A DNA stretch of 64,000 bases from JAHEEL01 sp963700375 (lineage in GTDB: Bacteria > Actinomycetota > Acidimicrobiia > Spongiisociales > UBA5794), in contig CAVOXF010000002.1 of NCBI GenBank assembly GCA_963700375.1, forward strand, positions 434,001 through 498,000. Reading direction: 5' to 3'. A model generated the notes under the pieces. The model saw only the letters and a program-made list of their open reading frames with translations, did no database searches and was not told where the DNA came from. Shown here piece after piece: positions 35,111 to 44,891 of this stretch. Position 1 is the stretch's first letter; each line of letters begins with the position of its first letter. Made by a program: the position numbers and the translations under genes.

Positions 35111-36859
35111 CTACCCGTTGTCGTAGGCGTCGATTCGCTCGGAGAGCTCGAGCCAGGCGGTCTCTTCGGCGTCGAGGTCTTCGAGGACGTCGGCGAGTTG
35201 TTGGGCGAGGTCGACCGTGGCGGCGTAGTCGCCGACTGCGGCGTCGAGTTGCACCGCGAGATCTGCGCTCCTTGCCTCGAGCCCCGGGATGCTTCTGGTG
35301 AGGCGGGCGAGTTCCTGCCGTTCCCTCCACGTGGGTTTCGTGCGCGGGGCTGGTGCCGGATTGTTGAACTCGACCGTCTCCGGGATCGATGCCTGGACGG
35401 CCGGGGCGAGCCGGTCGGCCCAATAGGCGGGCCAGCCGCCCGGGTGGTGGCGTACCGAGCCGTCGGCTTCGATGGAGTAGATGTCGTCGCAAACGCGGTC
35501 GAGGAAGTAGCGATCGTGGCTCGAGACGACCAGGGCGCCGGGCCAGGCGTCGAGGTACTCCTCGAGTACTTCGAGGGTGTCGAGGTCGAGGTCGTTGGTC
35601 GGCTCATCGAGAAGCAGGAGGTTCGGTGCTTCCATCAGGGTCAAGAGCAGTTCGAGTCTCCGGCGCTCGCCTCCCGAGAGATCGCCGACGGTGGAGCGCT
35701 GTGCTTGGGCGTCGAACTGGAACCGCTCGAGTAGTTTCGCCGCCGACACCCGGATGCCCGAATCGAGCCTGGTTGTCTCGGCCCGCTCCCGGACCACGGC
35801 GTTGACGCGCGTCGAAGGCGGAATCGGCTGCGGATCCTGGCCGTACCAGCCGGGCGAGATGGTCGTACCCATCTTCACGGTGCCCTCGTCAGCTTCGAGT
35901 CGGCCGGCGATGAGGCGAAGCAAGGTGGTCTTTCCTGCACCATTCTGGCCTACAACACCGATCCGGGCATTCGGTTGGAGCTTGAGGTCGATGCCGCGCA
36001 GAACCGTGCGGCCATCGAAGCTCTTGCCGGCATTGTGCATGTCGACCACCTTCGAGCCGATCCGTCGCGCTGGGAGGTCGATGGAGAGCTCCGGATCGAC
36101 CGTGCGCGTCTTCGCGGCGATGAGATCGTGCACGGCGGAGACCCTGGCCCGCGACTTCGAGGTGCGAGCTTTCGGCGAGCGACGGAGCCACTCCAGTTCG
36201 GTGCGGAGGCGCTGCTTCCTGCGGTGTTCCACGGTCGCCGCGAGCTCCTCGCGGGCCGTTCGGGCTTCGAGGAACTGCTCGTAGGTGCCGTGATGGGAGT
36301 GAAGCGCCTCGTGATGGACCTCAACCACGCGATTCGCCACCCGATCCAGGAGATAGCGGTCATGCGTCACCAGCACGAGAACCGACGTGCGCGAAAGGAG
36401 ATGGTCTTCGAGCCAGTCGATCGTGTCGACGTCGAGGTGGTTGGTCGGCTCGTCGAGGATCAGGAGGTCACATTCCTCTGCGAGCGCCACCGCCAGAGCG
36501 AGCCGCTTGCGTTGGCCACCGGAGAGCTCTTCAACCGATACGGACGCGTCGCTCAACCCCAGGCGATCGGCCATGGCGATCGTCTCCCGGTCGTTGCCAA
36601 TGATTCCACCGACCGTGCTGTCGGGCGGGAAGGTCGGATCCTGCACGAGTGAGGTGATCCGGAGGCCTGTTGAACGGACGATCCGTCCAGAGTCCGGTTC
36701 TTCGTCGCCCGAGATGATGCGTAGGAGCGTCGACTTCCCCGATCCGTTCCGACCAATCACCCCGATCCGCTGTCTCCGAGAGATCCCGAGCGAGGCGTCC
36801 CGGAGCACGGGCGTCTCCGGGTACGACTTCGAGATGGCCTCGAGGCTGATCAGGTGCAT
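35111..36859 (-). CDS. ABC-F family ATPase (Uup-like)
   Basis: 582 residues from ATG 36859. Two ATPase domains without membrane helices: first Walker A GRNGSGKS at 36-43 with LSGGQRKR and LLILDEPTNHLD; second Walker A GQNGAGKTT with LSGGERRR and LLLLDEPTNDLD. The basic linker and C-terminal helical region match Uup/EttA-type translation factors acting on ribosomes. Upstream ORF extension to 37186 overlaps the next gene and was rejected. Confidence 0.92.
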   Translation of the reverse strand: MHLISLEAISKSYPETPVLRDASLGISRRQRIGVIGRNGSGKSTLLRIISGDEEPDSGRIVRSTGLRITSLVQDPTFPPDSTVGGIIGNDRETIAMADRLGLSDASVSVEELSGGQRKRLALAVALAEECDLLILDEPTNHLDVDTIDWLEDHLLSRTSVLVLVTHDRYLLDRVANRVVEVHHEALHSHHGTYEQFLEARTAREELAATVEHRRKQRLRTELEWLRRSPKARTSKSRARVSAVHDLIAAKTRTVDPELSIDLPARRIGSKVVDMHNAGKSFDGRTVLRGIDLKLQPNARIGVVGQNGAGKTTLLRLIAGRLEADEGTVKMGTTISPGWYGQDPQPIPPSTRVNAVVRERAETTRLDSGIRVSAAKLLERFQFDAQAQRSTVGDLSGGERRRLELLLTLMEAPNLLLLDEPTNDLDLDTLEVLEEYLDAWPGALVVSSHDRYFLDRVCDDIYSIEADGSVRHHPGGWPAYWADRLAPAVQASIPETVEFNNPAPAPRTKPTWRERQELARLTRSIPGLEARSADLAVQLDAAVGDYAATVDLAQQLADVLEDLDAEETAWLELSERIDAYDNG

Positions 36860-36918
36860 GGGTTGGAGTATGCCCCTTCCGTGGGGCTGGCACCGTGTGC
36901 CACGGTCTGTGAGCCGTT

Positions 36919-37749
36919 CTAGAAGTCGAAGTTGCCGGGGTCGGGGCCGACGCGCTCGCCGCGGTCCATGGCGTTGATCGCAACGACCTCTTCTTCGGTC
37001 AACTCGAAATCGTAGAGATCCTTGTTCTCGGCGATCCGGGCCGGTGTGATGCTCTTCGGGAGCGTGACCACGCCACGCTGAAGCATCCACCGCAGGACCA
37101 CCTGGGCGACGGTGACGCCATGTGCTTCGGCAATCACCATCAACGCCGGGTCGTCGATGATCTCGCCGTGCTTGAGGGGACTCCATGCTTCGACGACGAT
37201 GCCGTGGTCATCGCAGTACGAGACCAGGTCGGCGCTTTGAAGGTGTGGGTGGAACTCGATCTGGTTGATCGACGGCATCACCGTGGCGGTCTCGGCGAGT
37301 TGGTCGAGGTGCTGGGGGAGGAAGTTGGAGACCCCGATCGCGCGAGCGTTACCGACAGCCTGGATCTCCTCCATCGCTCGCCATGTTGCCGCTGTGTGCA
37401 CGGGCTTGGGCCAGTGGATGAGGTAGAGGTCGACGTAGTCGAGTCCGAGCTTCTCGAGGCTGACGTCGAACGCGGCGTGTGTTGAATCATAGCCCTGGTG
37501 GCTGTTCCAGAGCTTGGTGGTGATGAAGAGTTCCGAGCGGTCGATCCCCGAGGCGGCGATAGATGTGCCGACGCCCTCCTCGTTTCGGTAGAGAGCCGCC
37601 GTGTCGATGTGGCGATAGCCGGCGTCGAGGGCGGCGGCGACGGCATCTTCGGTTTCGGATCCGGGCTTGACCTTGTAGACGCCGAAACCGAGGAGCGGAA
37701 TGTCGATGGTGCCGTGCAGCGGGACGGTTGATTCAAAGGTGATGCTCAT
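36919..37749 (-). CDS. Aldo/keto reductase
   Basis: 276 residues from ATG 37749. The catalytic tetrad is visible: Asp and Tyr in DTAALYRNEEG, Lys in ITTKLW and His in LIHWP. A TIM-barrel NADPH-dependent reductase of the 2,5-diketo-gluconate-reductase type. Physiological substrate unknown. Confidence 0.93.
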   Translation of the reverse strand: MSITFESTVPLHGTIDIPLLGFGVYKVKPGSETEDAVAAALDAGYRHIDTAALYRNEEGVGTSIAASGIDRSELFITTKLWNSHQGYDSTHAAFDVSLEKLGLDYVDLYLIHWPKPVHTAATWRAMEEIQAVGNARAIGVSNFLPQHLDQLAETATVMPSINQIEFHPHLQSADLVSYCDDHGIVVEAWSPLKHGEIIDDPALMVIAEAHGVTVAQVVLRWMLQRGVVTLPKSITPARIAENKDLYDFELTEEEVVAINAMDRGERVGPDPGNFDF

Positions 37750-37844
37750 GCGGCCAGCCTCCCACATCCGCCACGCAACGGGGAATCCCTGCCGACCGGA
37801 CACGCGAAATCGAACGGGTCGAAAGGCCCTAGCAACGACTGGAA

Positions 37845-37862
37845 TTTCAGAATCTACTGAAA
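37845..37862 (+). promoter_or_regulatory. Palindrome TTTCAG-N6-CTGAAA before GbsR-like gene
   Basis: A perfect 6-6-6 inverted repeat 4 bp before the start of the MarR/GbsR-like gene. Position and symmetry suit a dimeric winged-helix repressor controlling itself and the ABC genes behind it. Confidence 0.55.
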
Positions 37863-37866
37863 GTCT

Positions 37867-38328
37867 ATGACGCCCGATGAACACCGACGACGATTCGCAG
37901 AAGACGTCAGCCTCATGTTCGAGGCGATGGGGATGCCGCCGATGGCCGGGCGGGTCTGGGCAGCGCTTCTCCTCACAGACAGCCCACACCTGTCCGCCGC
38001 CGATCTTCAGAGCCAGATCGGTGCAAGTGCCGGCTCCATATCAACGGCGGTGACAGCCCTGACCCGGATGGGAATCGTCGATCGCGTCTGGGTTCCCGGC
38101 GATCGGCGGAGCTACTACGCAGCCTCGATGGGAGCTCTCGAGCGTCTGCTGGACCGGAGCGCGGAGGTGCTCACCCAGATGGTGGCGCTCTCCGAGCGGG
38201 GCATTGAAGCTCTGGCGAACGTGGATCCAGCGAGACAGCGCCTCGAGCAGATGAGAGATTTCTACGCCTGGTTCGATCGAGAGTTCGATCTGCTGATCGA
38301 CCGTTGGCGTACGCAACAAAACCTCTGA
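37867..38328 (+). CDS. GbsR/MarR-type transcriptional regulator
   Basis: 153 residues. The winged helix-turn-helix includes LSAADLQSQIGASAGSISTAVTALTRMGIVDRV, followed by a long helical C-terminus for dimerisation. First gene of a three-gene set with a MacB-type ABC transporter, which it probably represses. Confidence 0.88.
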   Translation: MTPDEHRRRFAEDVSLMFEAMGMPPMAGRVWAALLLTDSPHLSAADLQSQIGASAGSISTAVTALTRMGIVDRVWVPGDRRSYYAASMGALERLLDRSAEVLTQMVALSERGIEALANVDPARQRLEQMRDFYAWFDREFDLLIDRWRTQQNL

Positions 38329-38347
38329 GCGAGGGAACGGAGTAGCC

Positions 38348-39067
38348 ATGACAGGGAACGATCGACTTATCCGCCTTGATGGGGTGTCCCGGCGCTACGA
38401 ACTCGGTGGCACCACGGTCACGGCGCTCGATGCGGTCGACCTCGAGGTTCACGACGGTGAGTTCGTCGTTGTGCTCGGACCGTCCGGCAGCGGCAAGACG
38501 ACGCTGATCAACCTGATTGGAGCTCTCGATACCGCGACCGAGGGTTCGATCTCGGTAGCGGGCGTTGATATCTCGAACACGAAGCGGTCGGCACTCTTCG
38601 ACTTCCGCCGGCGCGCCGTGAGCTTCGTTTTCCAGAGCTTCAACATCTTTCCGGGTCTGACGGCTCGCGAGAACGTTCAGTTCGGTATTGATGCCGCTGA
38701 TCGCGACGATCCGCCGGACGCCGACGACGTGCTCGGGCGGGTCGGTCTCGCCGACCGTGCGGAGCACTTCCCGCACGAACTCTCCGGCGGCGAGCAGCAG
38801 CGAGTCGCCATCGCGCGCGCCCTCGCCACCGGCAATCCGATCCTGCTCGCCGATGAACCAACCGGCGAACTGGACTTCGCGACCGGCGTGCAGATCCTCG
38901 AGTTGCTCCGTGAACAGGCGGGGCCCGGCACCGTGGTGCTCGCTGTAACGCACAACCGGGAGATCTCCCGCGTCGCCGACCGGGTGGTCGAACTCTCGAG
39001 CGGCCGCATCGTATCCGACGGACCTCCAGTGGGAGGACGCGCGGACCTTGCCGACCTGCATTGGTAG
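38348..39067 (+). CDS. ABC transporter ATPase (LolD/MacB type)
   Basis: 239 residues. Walker A GPSGSGKTT, signature LSGGEQQRV, Walker B LLADEPTGELD and a His in VTHNREI. This LolD/MacB class works with FtsX-like permeases. Starts 20 bp after the regulator and lies just before its permease. Confidence 0.93.
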   Translation: MTGNDRLIRLDGVSRRYELGGTTVTALDAVDLEVHDGEFVVVLGPSGSGKTTLINLIGALDTATEGSISVAGVDISNTKRSALFDFRRRAVSFVFQSFNIFPGLTARENVQFGIDAADRDDPPDADDVLGRVGLADRAEHFPHELSGGEQQRVAIARALATGNPILLADEPTGELDFATGVQILELLREQAGPGTVVLAVTHNREISRVADRVVELSSGRIVSDGPPVGGRADLADLHW

Positions 39068-39075
39068 GAGGCACC

Positions 39076-41523
39076 ATGAAGACGTCCTCGATGTGGATGA
39101 GATGGTCGTGGCGAGACCTGCGCTCCCGATGGGTTCAGGTCGTTGTGATCGCGTTCATCATCGCGCTCGGAGTCGGCGCATACTCCGGACTCTCCTCCAT
39201 GACCAGATGGCGCGAGATCACCGCCGACCACGCCTACGAGACACTCAATATGTACGACCTTCGGGTCGAACTCGCCGACGGATCCGCGGTCGACGAGGGC
39301 TCGATGCTGGCGGTCGTCCGCACGGCGGACACCGGTGGACTCGTAGCGCACGCCGAGGAACGACTGCGCGTGCCGATCCAGGTCGCCACGGTTGCTCCGG
39401 ACGGCGAGGTAGTTGTGCGCGGTGTGATCATTGGCGTGCCTCTCGACGGCGGCGGCCCGAACATCAACGCACTGTTCGCGAAAGACGGTCGCCCCCTCGG
39501 TGAGACCGACCGCGGCCAGCCGGTCTCGTTGATCGAACGGAACTTCGCCGTCTACTACGACCTCCCGGCCGATGGGACGCTGACTCTCAGCGGAGGGCGG
39601 CAGATCGAGTACGTCGGGCACGCGATCACGCCCGAGTTCTTCATGGTCATGGACGGAGCCGGTGGGTTCTTCGCCCAAGCCAACTTCGCGGCGGTGTTCA
39701 CGTCGCTCGAAACGGCGGGCGACATCGCCGACCTTCCCGGTTCGGTGAACGACCTCGTCCTCACTCTCGAACCCGGCGTCGACCATGCCGCGTTCGAGTC
39801 GCAGCTTGCGATGTCCTTCGAAACCGAGATGCCCGACGTCGGCGTGGTGGTCTCGACCACCGAGGACGATCCTGCCCACTCGCTGACGTACGAGGACATC
39901 GAGGGTGATCAACAGTTCTTCAATATCGTCGCTTTCCTGATCCTCGCCGGATCTGCGGCGGCGGCCGTCAACCTGACGGCGCGAATGGTTGACCAGACCC
40001 GTCGAGAGATCGGCATATCGATGGCGCTCGGGGTCAAGCGATTCTGGATCGCGCTGCGCCCAATGCTTATGGGCGTTCAGATCGCGCTTCTCGGTGTGCT
40101 GCTCGGGGTTCTGATCGGGTGGGGGATCGCAGCGGCGATGCGTGGCGTGCTCGAATCGTTCCTCCCAATGCCCGAGTGGCTCACACCGACGCAATGGGAC
40201 GTGTTCCTCACCGCGGCGATCGTCGGCCTCATCATTCCGCTTGTCGCCGTCACGATCCCGGTCTGGCGAGCGATCCGTGTCGCGCCGGTGGACGCGATCC
40301 GCACAGGACACTTGGCTTCACGTGGAGGCGGACTCGCCCCACTCGTCAAGAAGGTTCACCTCCCGGGCGACACCTTCGCCCAGATGCCAGTGCGGAACGT
40401 GTTGCGGGCCCCCAGACGCGGCCTGCTCACTGCGCTCGGGATCGGCGCGACGATCGCGGTGCTCGTGATGCTGGTCGCAGCGATCGATTCGTTCTTCGTC
40501 GCGATCGCCAAGGGTGGCGAAGAGGCTTCTGGTGGCGTTCCCGACCGTGTCATCGTCGAGATGGACTCCGTGTATCCGGCAGCCGGAGGCCCGGTTGGGG
40601 CGGTGCTGGCCTCCCCACTGATCTCCGAAGGTGAAGCAATGCTGCGGATCGGCGGCGAACTTGGCACCGGCGATGATGCGATCGAGGTGTCGGTCGAGTT
40701 CGTGGACTGGCGGAACGGTCTGTTCCGCCCCGAAATCGCCGAGGGATCGACCCCTGGAACCAAACCCGGGATCGTGATTGCTCCAAAGGCCGCTGACGAC
40801 CTCGGTGTCGGTGTCGGTGACACATTGACAGTGCGCCTCCCGCGTCGTACCGGTCCCGTGTCGTTCGATCTCGAGTTGATGGATCTGACGGTGACCGGCA
40901 TCAACGGACATCCCGTCCGGTCGGTCGCCTACATGTCGACCGACCAGGCCGCCCTCCTCGGTCTCGAAGGCACGGCGAACGTTGTGTCGGTTGTGGCCAC
41001 GGACGGCGTTGAGACCGGGGATCTACAGGCAGAGTTTCTGCAGGTCGGCGAGGTCACGTCGGTGCAACGAGCCGACGCCCTGGCCCGCCTCATGGAGGAC
41101 CTCATGGCCCAGTTCGTCGGCATCTTCCAACTCTTTGAGGTCGTTGTGCTGATCCTCGCCGTCCTGATCGCCTTCAACGCTGCCTCGATTGCGGTCGACG
41201 AGCGACGCCGGGAGCACGCCACGATGTTCGCCTACGGCATCCGAGCGCGAACGGTGGTCCGCATGCTGGTTACCGAGAGCGCGCTCGTTGGAGTCGTGGC
41301 CACGATCATCGGTCTGATCGGCGGCTTTGCTCTCTTCCAGTATTTCATCACCCAGTGGGCGCAGACCATGCCGGAGATCGCGATCCCGGTAGTCATGAGC
41401 CCGGCAACGCTGGTGTGGGCGGTCGGCGTGGGCGTCGTTGCGGTCGGCCTCGCACCGCTGCTGACGGCACCGAGGAAGCTGAGGAAGATGGATCTGCCGT
41501 CGACCCTGCGGGTCATGGAGTAG
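39076..41523 (+). CDS. FtsX-like ABC permease
   Basis: 815 residues from ATG 39076 with AGGAGG upstream. Begins with a helix (VVVIAFIIALGVGAYSG), then a large extracytoplasmic domain. Two FtsX-like membrane regions follow (about residues 285-415 and 690-815), with a second outer domain between. Mechanotransmission-type permease for lipoprotein, lipid or peptide handling. Substrate unknown. Confidence 0.9.
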   Translation: MKTSSMWMRWSWRDLRSRWVQVVVIAFIIALGVGAYSGLSSMTRWREITADHAYETLNMYDLRVELADGSAVDEGSMLAVVRTADTGGLVAHAEERLRVPIQVATVAPDGEVVVRGVIIGVPLDGGGPNINALFAKDGRPLGETDRGQPVSLIERNFAVYYDLPADGTLTLSGGRQIEYVGHAITPEFFMVMDGAGGFFAQANFAAVFTSLETAGDIADLPGSVNDLVLTLEPGVDHAAFESQLAMSFETEMPDVGVVVSTTEDDPAHSLTYEDIEGDQQFFNIVAFLILAGSAAAAVNLTARMVDQTRREIGISMALGVKRFWIALRPMLMGVQIALLGVLLGVLIGWGIAAAMRGVLESFLPMPEWLTPTQWDVFLTAAIVGLIIPLVAVTIPVWRAIRVAPVDAIRTGHLASRGGGLAPLVKKVHLPGDTFAQMPVRNVLRAPRRGLLTALGIGATIAVLVMLVAAIDSFFVAIAKGGEEASGGVPDRVIVEMDSVYPAAGGPVGAVLASPLISEGEAMLRIGGELGTGDDAIEVSVEFVDWRNGLFRPEIAEGSTPGTKPGIVIAPKAADDLGVGVGDTLTVRLPRRTGPVSFDLELMDLTVTGINGHPVRSVAYMSTDQAALLGLEGTANVVSVVATDGVETGDLQAEFLQVGEVTSVQRADALARLMEDLMAQFVGIFQLFEVVVLILAVLIAFNAASIAVDERRREHATMFAYGIRARTVVRMLVTESALVGVVATIIGLIGGFALFQYFITQWAQTMPEIAIPVVMSPATLVWAVGVGVVAVGLAPLLTAPRKLRKMDLPSTLRVME

Positions 41524-41525
41524 GA

Positions 41526-41668
41526 GAGCTTCGAGCTTCGAGGCACGGGTCTCGTCTTCCCGGTTCGGGCTCCCGGAGCCCCGTCTGCTGCGCACCGGCA
41601 ATCCGGCCGGATGCTCGCGCCTTGCCCACTGCGCGGGAGAGGCGAAGACCGGCGACCGGCAACCGGCA
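41526..41668. repeat. Intergenic repeats incl. 7-bp arrays
   Basis: Contains GAGCTTC twice in tandem at the left, the module CCGGCCGGATGCTCGCGCCT (also near 6501) and a second 7-bp array at about 41650-41671 (GGCGACC, GGCAACC, GGCAATC). No gene. Confidence 0.6.
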
Positions 41669-41669
41669 A

Positions 41670-43712
41670 TCAGCTCGCGGCAGGGGTCTCTTCTTGGGCG
41701 TTCTGCTCGACGGCGGCGTAGAGCTCGTCGGGACGGATGGGCTTGGCGAGGAACGTCGCCATACCGGCATCCCGGCCCCGCTCCCGGCTCGTCTCGTCGG
41801 TGAAGGCGGACACCCCGACGATGAGCGGCCGGTCGGCGGGGTCGGCTCGTCGTTCGCAGATGATGCGGGTAGCTTCGAGGCCGTCCATGCCGGGCATCAT
41901 CACGTCCATCAAGACCACGTCGAAATCGGAGCGTTCCAGGATTTCGAGCGCTTCGAAACCATCGGATGCCGTTGTCGTGGAGTGACCGCGCTCCTCGAGC
42001 ATCCGGGTCATGAGGAATCGGTTTGTCTGACTGTCGTCGACGACGAGTACGGTGAGGCTCGGCCGACCATCGCGAACCCAGAACCTGGTCACGAGGGTCG
42101 TTGATTCTCCGGCTTGCGCGAGTGCGATGGTCGAGTTGATGACGTCGATGAGGTCACTGGGCTCCACCGGCTTGGCCAGATAGCCACCCACGCCGTGGTG
42201 GCGGCATCTGGCTGCATCACCCCGTCGACCGGATGCGGCAACCACGACGATCGGGACAAGAGCGGGCGCGCGCTGGACGAATCGGTCGGCTTCCGCAAAC
42301 ACGTCCTTGGTCGAATCGATGAGGGCCAGGGCGGGAATCTCCGGGTTGTCGATGCTGGCCTCGCGCGTTTCGATCCAGTCATCGACGCTTGCCGCAACGA
42401 CGTGCGGGAGGCCTGCGTCGCTGAGCATCTTCACCATCTCGCGCCGGTCCGAAATCGCGTCGGCAACGACCAGAATCGGCCGGTCGATCGTCGGTTGTTC
42501 GACCTCCGCCGTCGGTGCAGCGGGGACCTCGGAGCGCATCTGAAGCCGAATCGTGAACTGAATCCGGCCGGCCTCGCGGCCGTTGGGGTCGACGGAGACG
42601 CGGCCGCCCATTCGAGACAGGGTCTCCAACACAACCGGGATGCTGAGCGTGGCAGGCTCGTCTGCGGTCGCGCCGGATTCGTTGCCGCGATCGACCGGAG
42701 CGGATCGGGGACCCATCGCTTCGACCTCGAAGCGCAGTGTGACCGTGGTGGTGTTGCGTTCGACTTCCTTGACGTTCAGTCGGACACGGTCGGCGGAGGT
42801 CCGTTCCAAGACCGATTCGACGAAGCGCGCAATGATGCGGCGCAGACGGCCGGGATCTCCGACGAGGAGGTCCGGGACATCGGACGACACCACATCGATG
42901 ATCTCGATGTCTCGAGTCGTCTTTGAAGAGCCGACGAGACGCTTCACATTCGTGATCAGGCCGCGAAGGCTGAACTCTGCGGACGCGAACTCGAGGTGGC
43001 CCGCCTCGAGCATCGAAAGATCGACGAGGTCATTCGCCAGCGTGAGGAGGCCGTTGGCCTGATCCTCGATCGAAGCAAGGGATTCGACGGTGTGAGCCGG
43101 GAGCGCATACATCAGCGAGTCACGGGCTGCTTCGAGGATGTCGGCAGCAGGAGTCCTGAGACGTTCAGCGATGTGCGACAGGATCTGCGCCTTCGTTGGC
43201 GGCGCACCCTCGATCGCGACGCCTGCCTCGTTCAGTTGAGAGAGCGTGGATTGCTGTTCCACGGCCTGGACGATGCACTGATCGAGTCGGTCCGAGTCGA
43301 TGCCGTCCTCGACGATGTAGCACGCGGCGCCGGCTGCCACGGCGGTGACACCCGTGCCGTGGTCGCCGGTTCCGGCGACGAAGACGATCGGTGCCTTGAT
43401 ACCGTCCTCTGAGATGCGGGCGAGGAGGTCGAATCCAGTCCTGACACCGACATAGTGGTCCACGATGTAGACATCGGAGTCGCCGGCGACGATGGCACCG
43501 AACCCGTCGGCGATGGTTTCGACCTGCTGAACCATGTAGCGGCCGGCTTCGATGCCGGGTTCGAGCCGCTGGCGAATGTGGGGCATTGCTGCGCCGTCCC
43601 CGACCAGGAGAACGCGGAGCGGAGGGACGTCGTGAAGTTCCGATTCTGAACGGCCGTCGTGGCCTACGTCCGTCGCCGGTTCCGAGTCTGGAGTGGGGGA
43701 TTCCGTGGACAC
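41670..43712 (-). CDS. Hybrid sensor-like protein with degenerate kinase core
   Basis: 680 residues from GTG 43712, no membrane helix. Receiver 1 (about 32-155) has Asp85. The kinase core (175-395) keeps RLRTP but has Glu183 where the phospho-acceptor His should be; the nearest His is His180. The N-box Asn is replaced (RFVESVLERT) and no DxGxG box is seen. Receiver 2 (about 412-535) has Asp466 and Lys514. Receiver 3 (about 555-670) is canonical with VVLMDVMMPGMDG and Asp603. Probably a phosphorelay scaffold or receiver hub rather than an active kinase. Confidence 0.85.
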   Translation of the reverse strand: MSTESPTPDSEPATDVGHDGRSESELHDVPPLRVLLVGDGAAMPHIRQRLEPGIEAGRYMVQQVETIADGFGAIVAGDSDVYIVDHYVGVRTGFDLLARISEDGIKAPIVFVAGTGDHGTGVTAVAAGAACYIVEDGIDSDRLDQCIVQAVEQQSTLSQLNEAGVAIEGAPPTKAQILSHIAERLRTPAADILEAARDSLMYALPAHTVESLASIEDQANGLLTLANDLVDLSMLEAGHLEFASAEFSLRGLITNVKRLVGSSKTTRDIEIIDVVSSDVPDLLVGDPGRLRRIIARFVESVLERTSADRVRLNVKEVERNTTTVTLRFEVEAMGPRSAPVDRGNESGATADEPATLSIPVVLETLSRMGGRVSVDPNGREAGRIQFTIRLQMRSEVPAAPTAEVEQPTIDRPILVVADAISDRREMVKMLSDAGLPHVVAASVDDWIETREASIDNPEIPALALIDSTKDVFAEADRFVQRAPALVPIVVVAASGRRGDAARCRHHGVGGYLAKPVEPSDLIDVINSTIALAQAGESTTLVTRFWVRDGRPSLTVLVVDDSQTNRFLMTRMLEERGHSTTTASDGFEALEILERSDFDVVLMDVMMPGMDGLEATRIICERRADPADRPLIVGVSAFTDETSRERGRDAGMATFLAKPIRPDELYAAVEQNAQEETPAAS

Positions 43713-43822
43713 GTGGTTCCTTGATCGGGTGGTTGGCGCTTTGCTCCTGGAGTGGTGTATCGGCGCGAAAATCCCCGAAATTCAACGGTTCCTCGCGTCG
43801 CGAGTCGAATAGGTCGCTCGGC

Positions 43823-44014
43823 TCATCTCCGGAGGTGGTGCGCCCATTGGAGGACGCCACCCCCGGGGGCCTGATGGCTCGTGGCAGTTGGGGACTTCAG
43901 AGCGGGAAGGATTGCGCGAGCGCTCGTCACCCACGTTCGGGCGACATGGATCGCATCGCTGTGCACAACAAAGGCGGTAATCACCGCCATCAGGATCGTG
44001 GTTCGTCGCCTCAT
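43823..44014 (-). CDS. Possible small exported or membrane protein
   Basis: 63-residue ORF with a hydrophobic N-terminus (RRRTTILMAVITAFVV) and a weak GGGGAC upstream. It lies in the otherwise empty 43713-44264 space. That space also holds a GGCGGT-AATC-ACCGCC hairpin (43973-43988) inside this ORF. Coding status doubtful. Confidence 0.28.
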   Translation of the reverse strand: MRRRTTILMAVITAFVVHSDAIHVARTWVTSARAILPALKSPTATSHQAPGGGVLQWAHHLRR

Positions 44015-44264
44015 CAGGTCCCCGTGCCCTTGGGAACGTGTACCGAACCGACACTGACGGGTTGATGTGTGGTGCCTGAGAAGAGCATGTGAGCCTTCTG
44101 GGATGGGCCCGTTCGGCGTTGCTCGGACGCCCGTCGGAACGACCACACTCCCTCGCGCCGGGAGATTTCTCAGCCCTATCGGCCACTTTACGCGCGCTTA
44201 GCGCAGCCTTATCGCTTGATTCTGCAGTATGCGGCTACGCAGAGTGTTCACATAGGAGGAATAC

Positions 44265-44891
44265 ATGACCAATCGCTCAATCAAGAGCAACGGCACCCGG
44301 TCCGGTACGTTCACGATCTCGCTGATCCTCGGCCTGCTGTTGATTCCGCTCAGCGCGGTCGCGGCGGCCGCGGTCATCTCGAACGACGGTGACTCCGGCG
44401 CCGACGCAGTTGAACCGGTGGTCGTCGTGGCCGAGGTGCCCGACACCACCGTTACGACCACGCTGCCCGACCCCGTCGAGACGGTGATCGTGACCGAGGC
44501 GCCCACCTTCACGAGGGAAGACCTCGAAACCGCGTGCGGCGATCAGGGTTGGGAGTTGGTGGAGCAGGAGGTCGAGGGCACCATCAGCGAACTCGAGCAA
44601 GCGGCTCTGGACTCGCTTCGGCAGATCTGCGCGGATGAAGGCCTCGATCTCCCCGGACCGCCCGCCCCGCCCGCAGTCATTCGCACGGTGTCGGTTGTCG
44701 ACCCGTCCGATTCGGCAACCACGACAACGGTGACGAGCGCAACGATGGCCGACGACTCCGGATCATCCGTCGGTTATGACGACGACCACGACGACGAAGA
44801 CGAGGACGGTCACGACGACGACGGTCACGACGACGACGGTCACGACGACGACGGTCACGACGACGACGGTCACGGCGAAGACGACGACTGA
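44265..44891 (+). CDS. Exported protein with Asp/His-repeat tail
   Basis: 208 residues with strong AGGAGG. A membrane helix or signal (SLILGLLLIPLSAVAAAAV) leads to a Thr/Val-rich linker, a helical part with two Cys (ACGDQGWELV, then ICADEGLDLPG), and a C-terminal tail of GHDDD repeats. The tail could bind metal ions such as Ca, Ni or Zn. First of five tightly linked genes ending in ApbE and a ferric-reductase-like protein. No known family. Confidence 0.78.
   Translation: MTNRSIKSNGTRSGTFTISLILGLLLIPLSAVAAAAVISNDGDSGADAVEPVVVVAEVPDTTVTTTLPDPVETVIVTEAPTFTREDLETACGDQGWELVEQEVEGTISELEQAALDSLRQICADEGLDLPGPPAPPAVIRTVSVVDPSDSATTTTVTSATMADDSGSSVGYDDDHDDEDEDGHDDDGHDDDGHDDDGHDDDGHGEDDD
44808..44882 (+). 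repeat. 15-bp coding repeats (Gly-His-Asp-Asp-Asp)
   Basis: Four perfect 15-bp units GGTCACGACGACGAC in tandem (44808-44867) plus one degenerate unit. They encode the Asp/His tail, and copy number could vary between strains without a frame change. Confidence 0.85.

Noticed and set aside
38677..40311. Long reverse-strand ORF (544 codons) opposite the ABC ATPase and FtsX permease
   Set aside because: Low-complexity, Arg/His/Asp-rich translation and full overlap with two well-supported genes; it is a GC-rich shadow frame.
43713..44264. Riboswitch in the 550-bp space
   Set aside because: Only a short GGCGGT/ACCGCC hairpin is visible; no recognisable riboswitch core.
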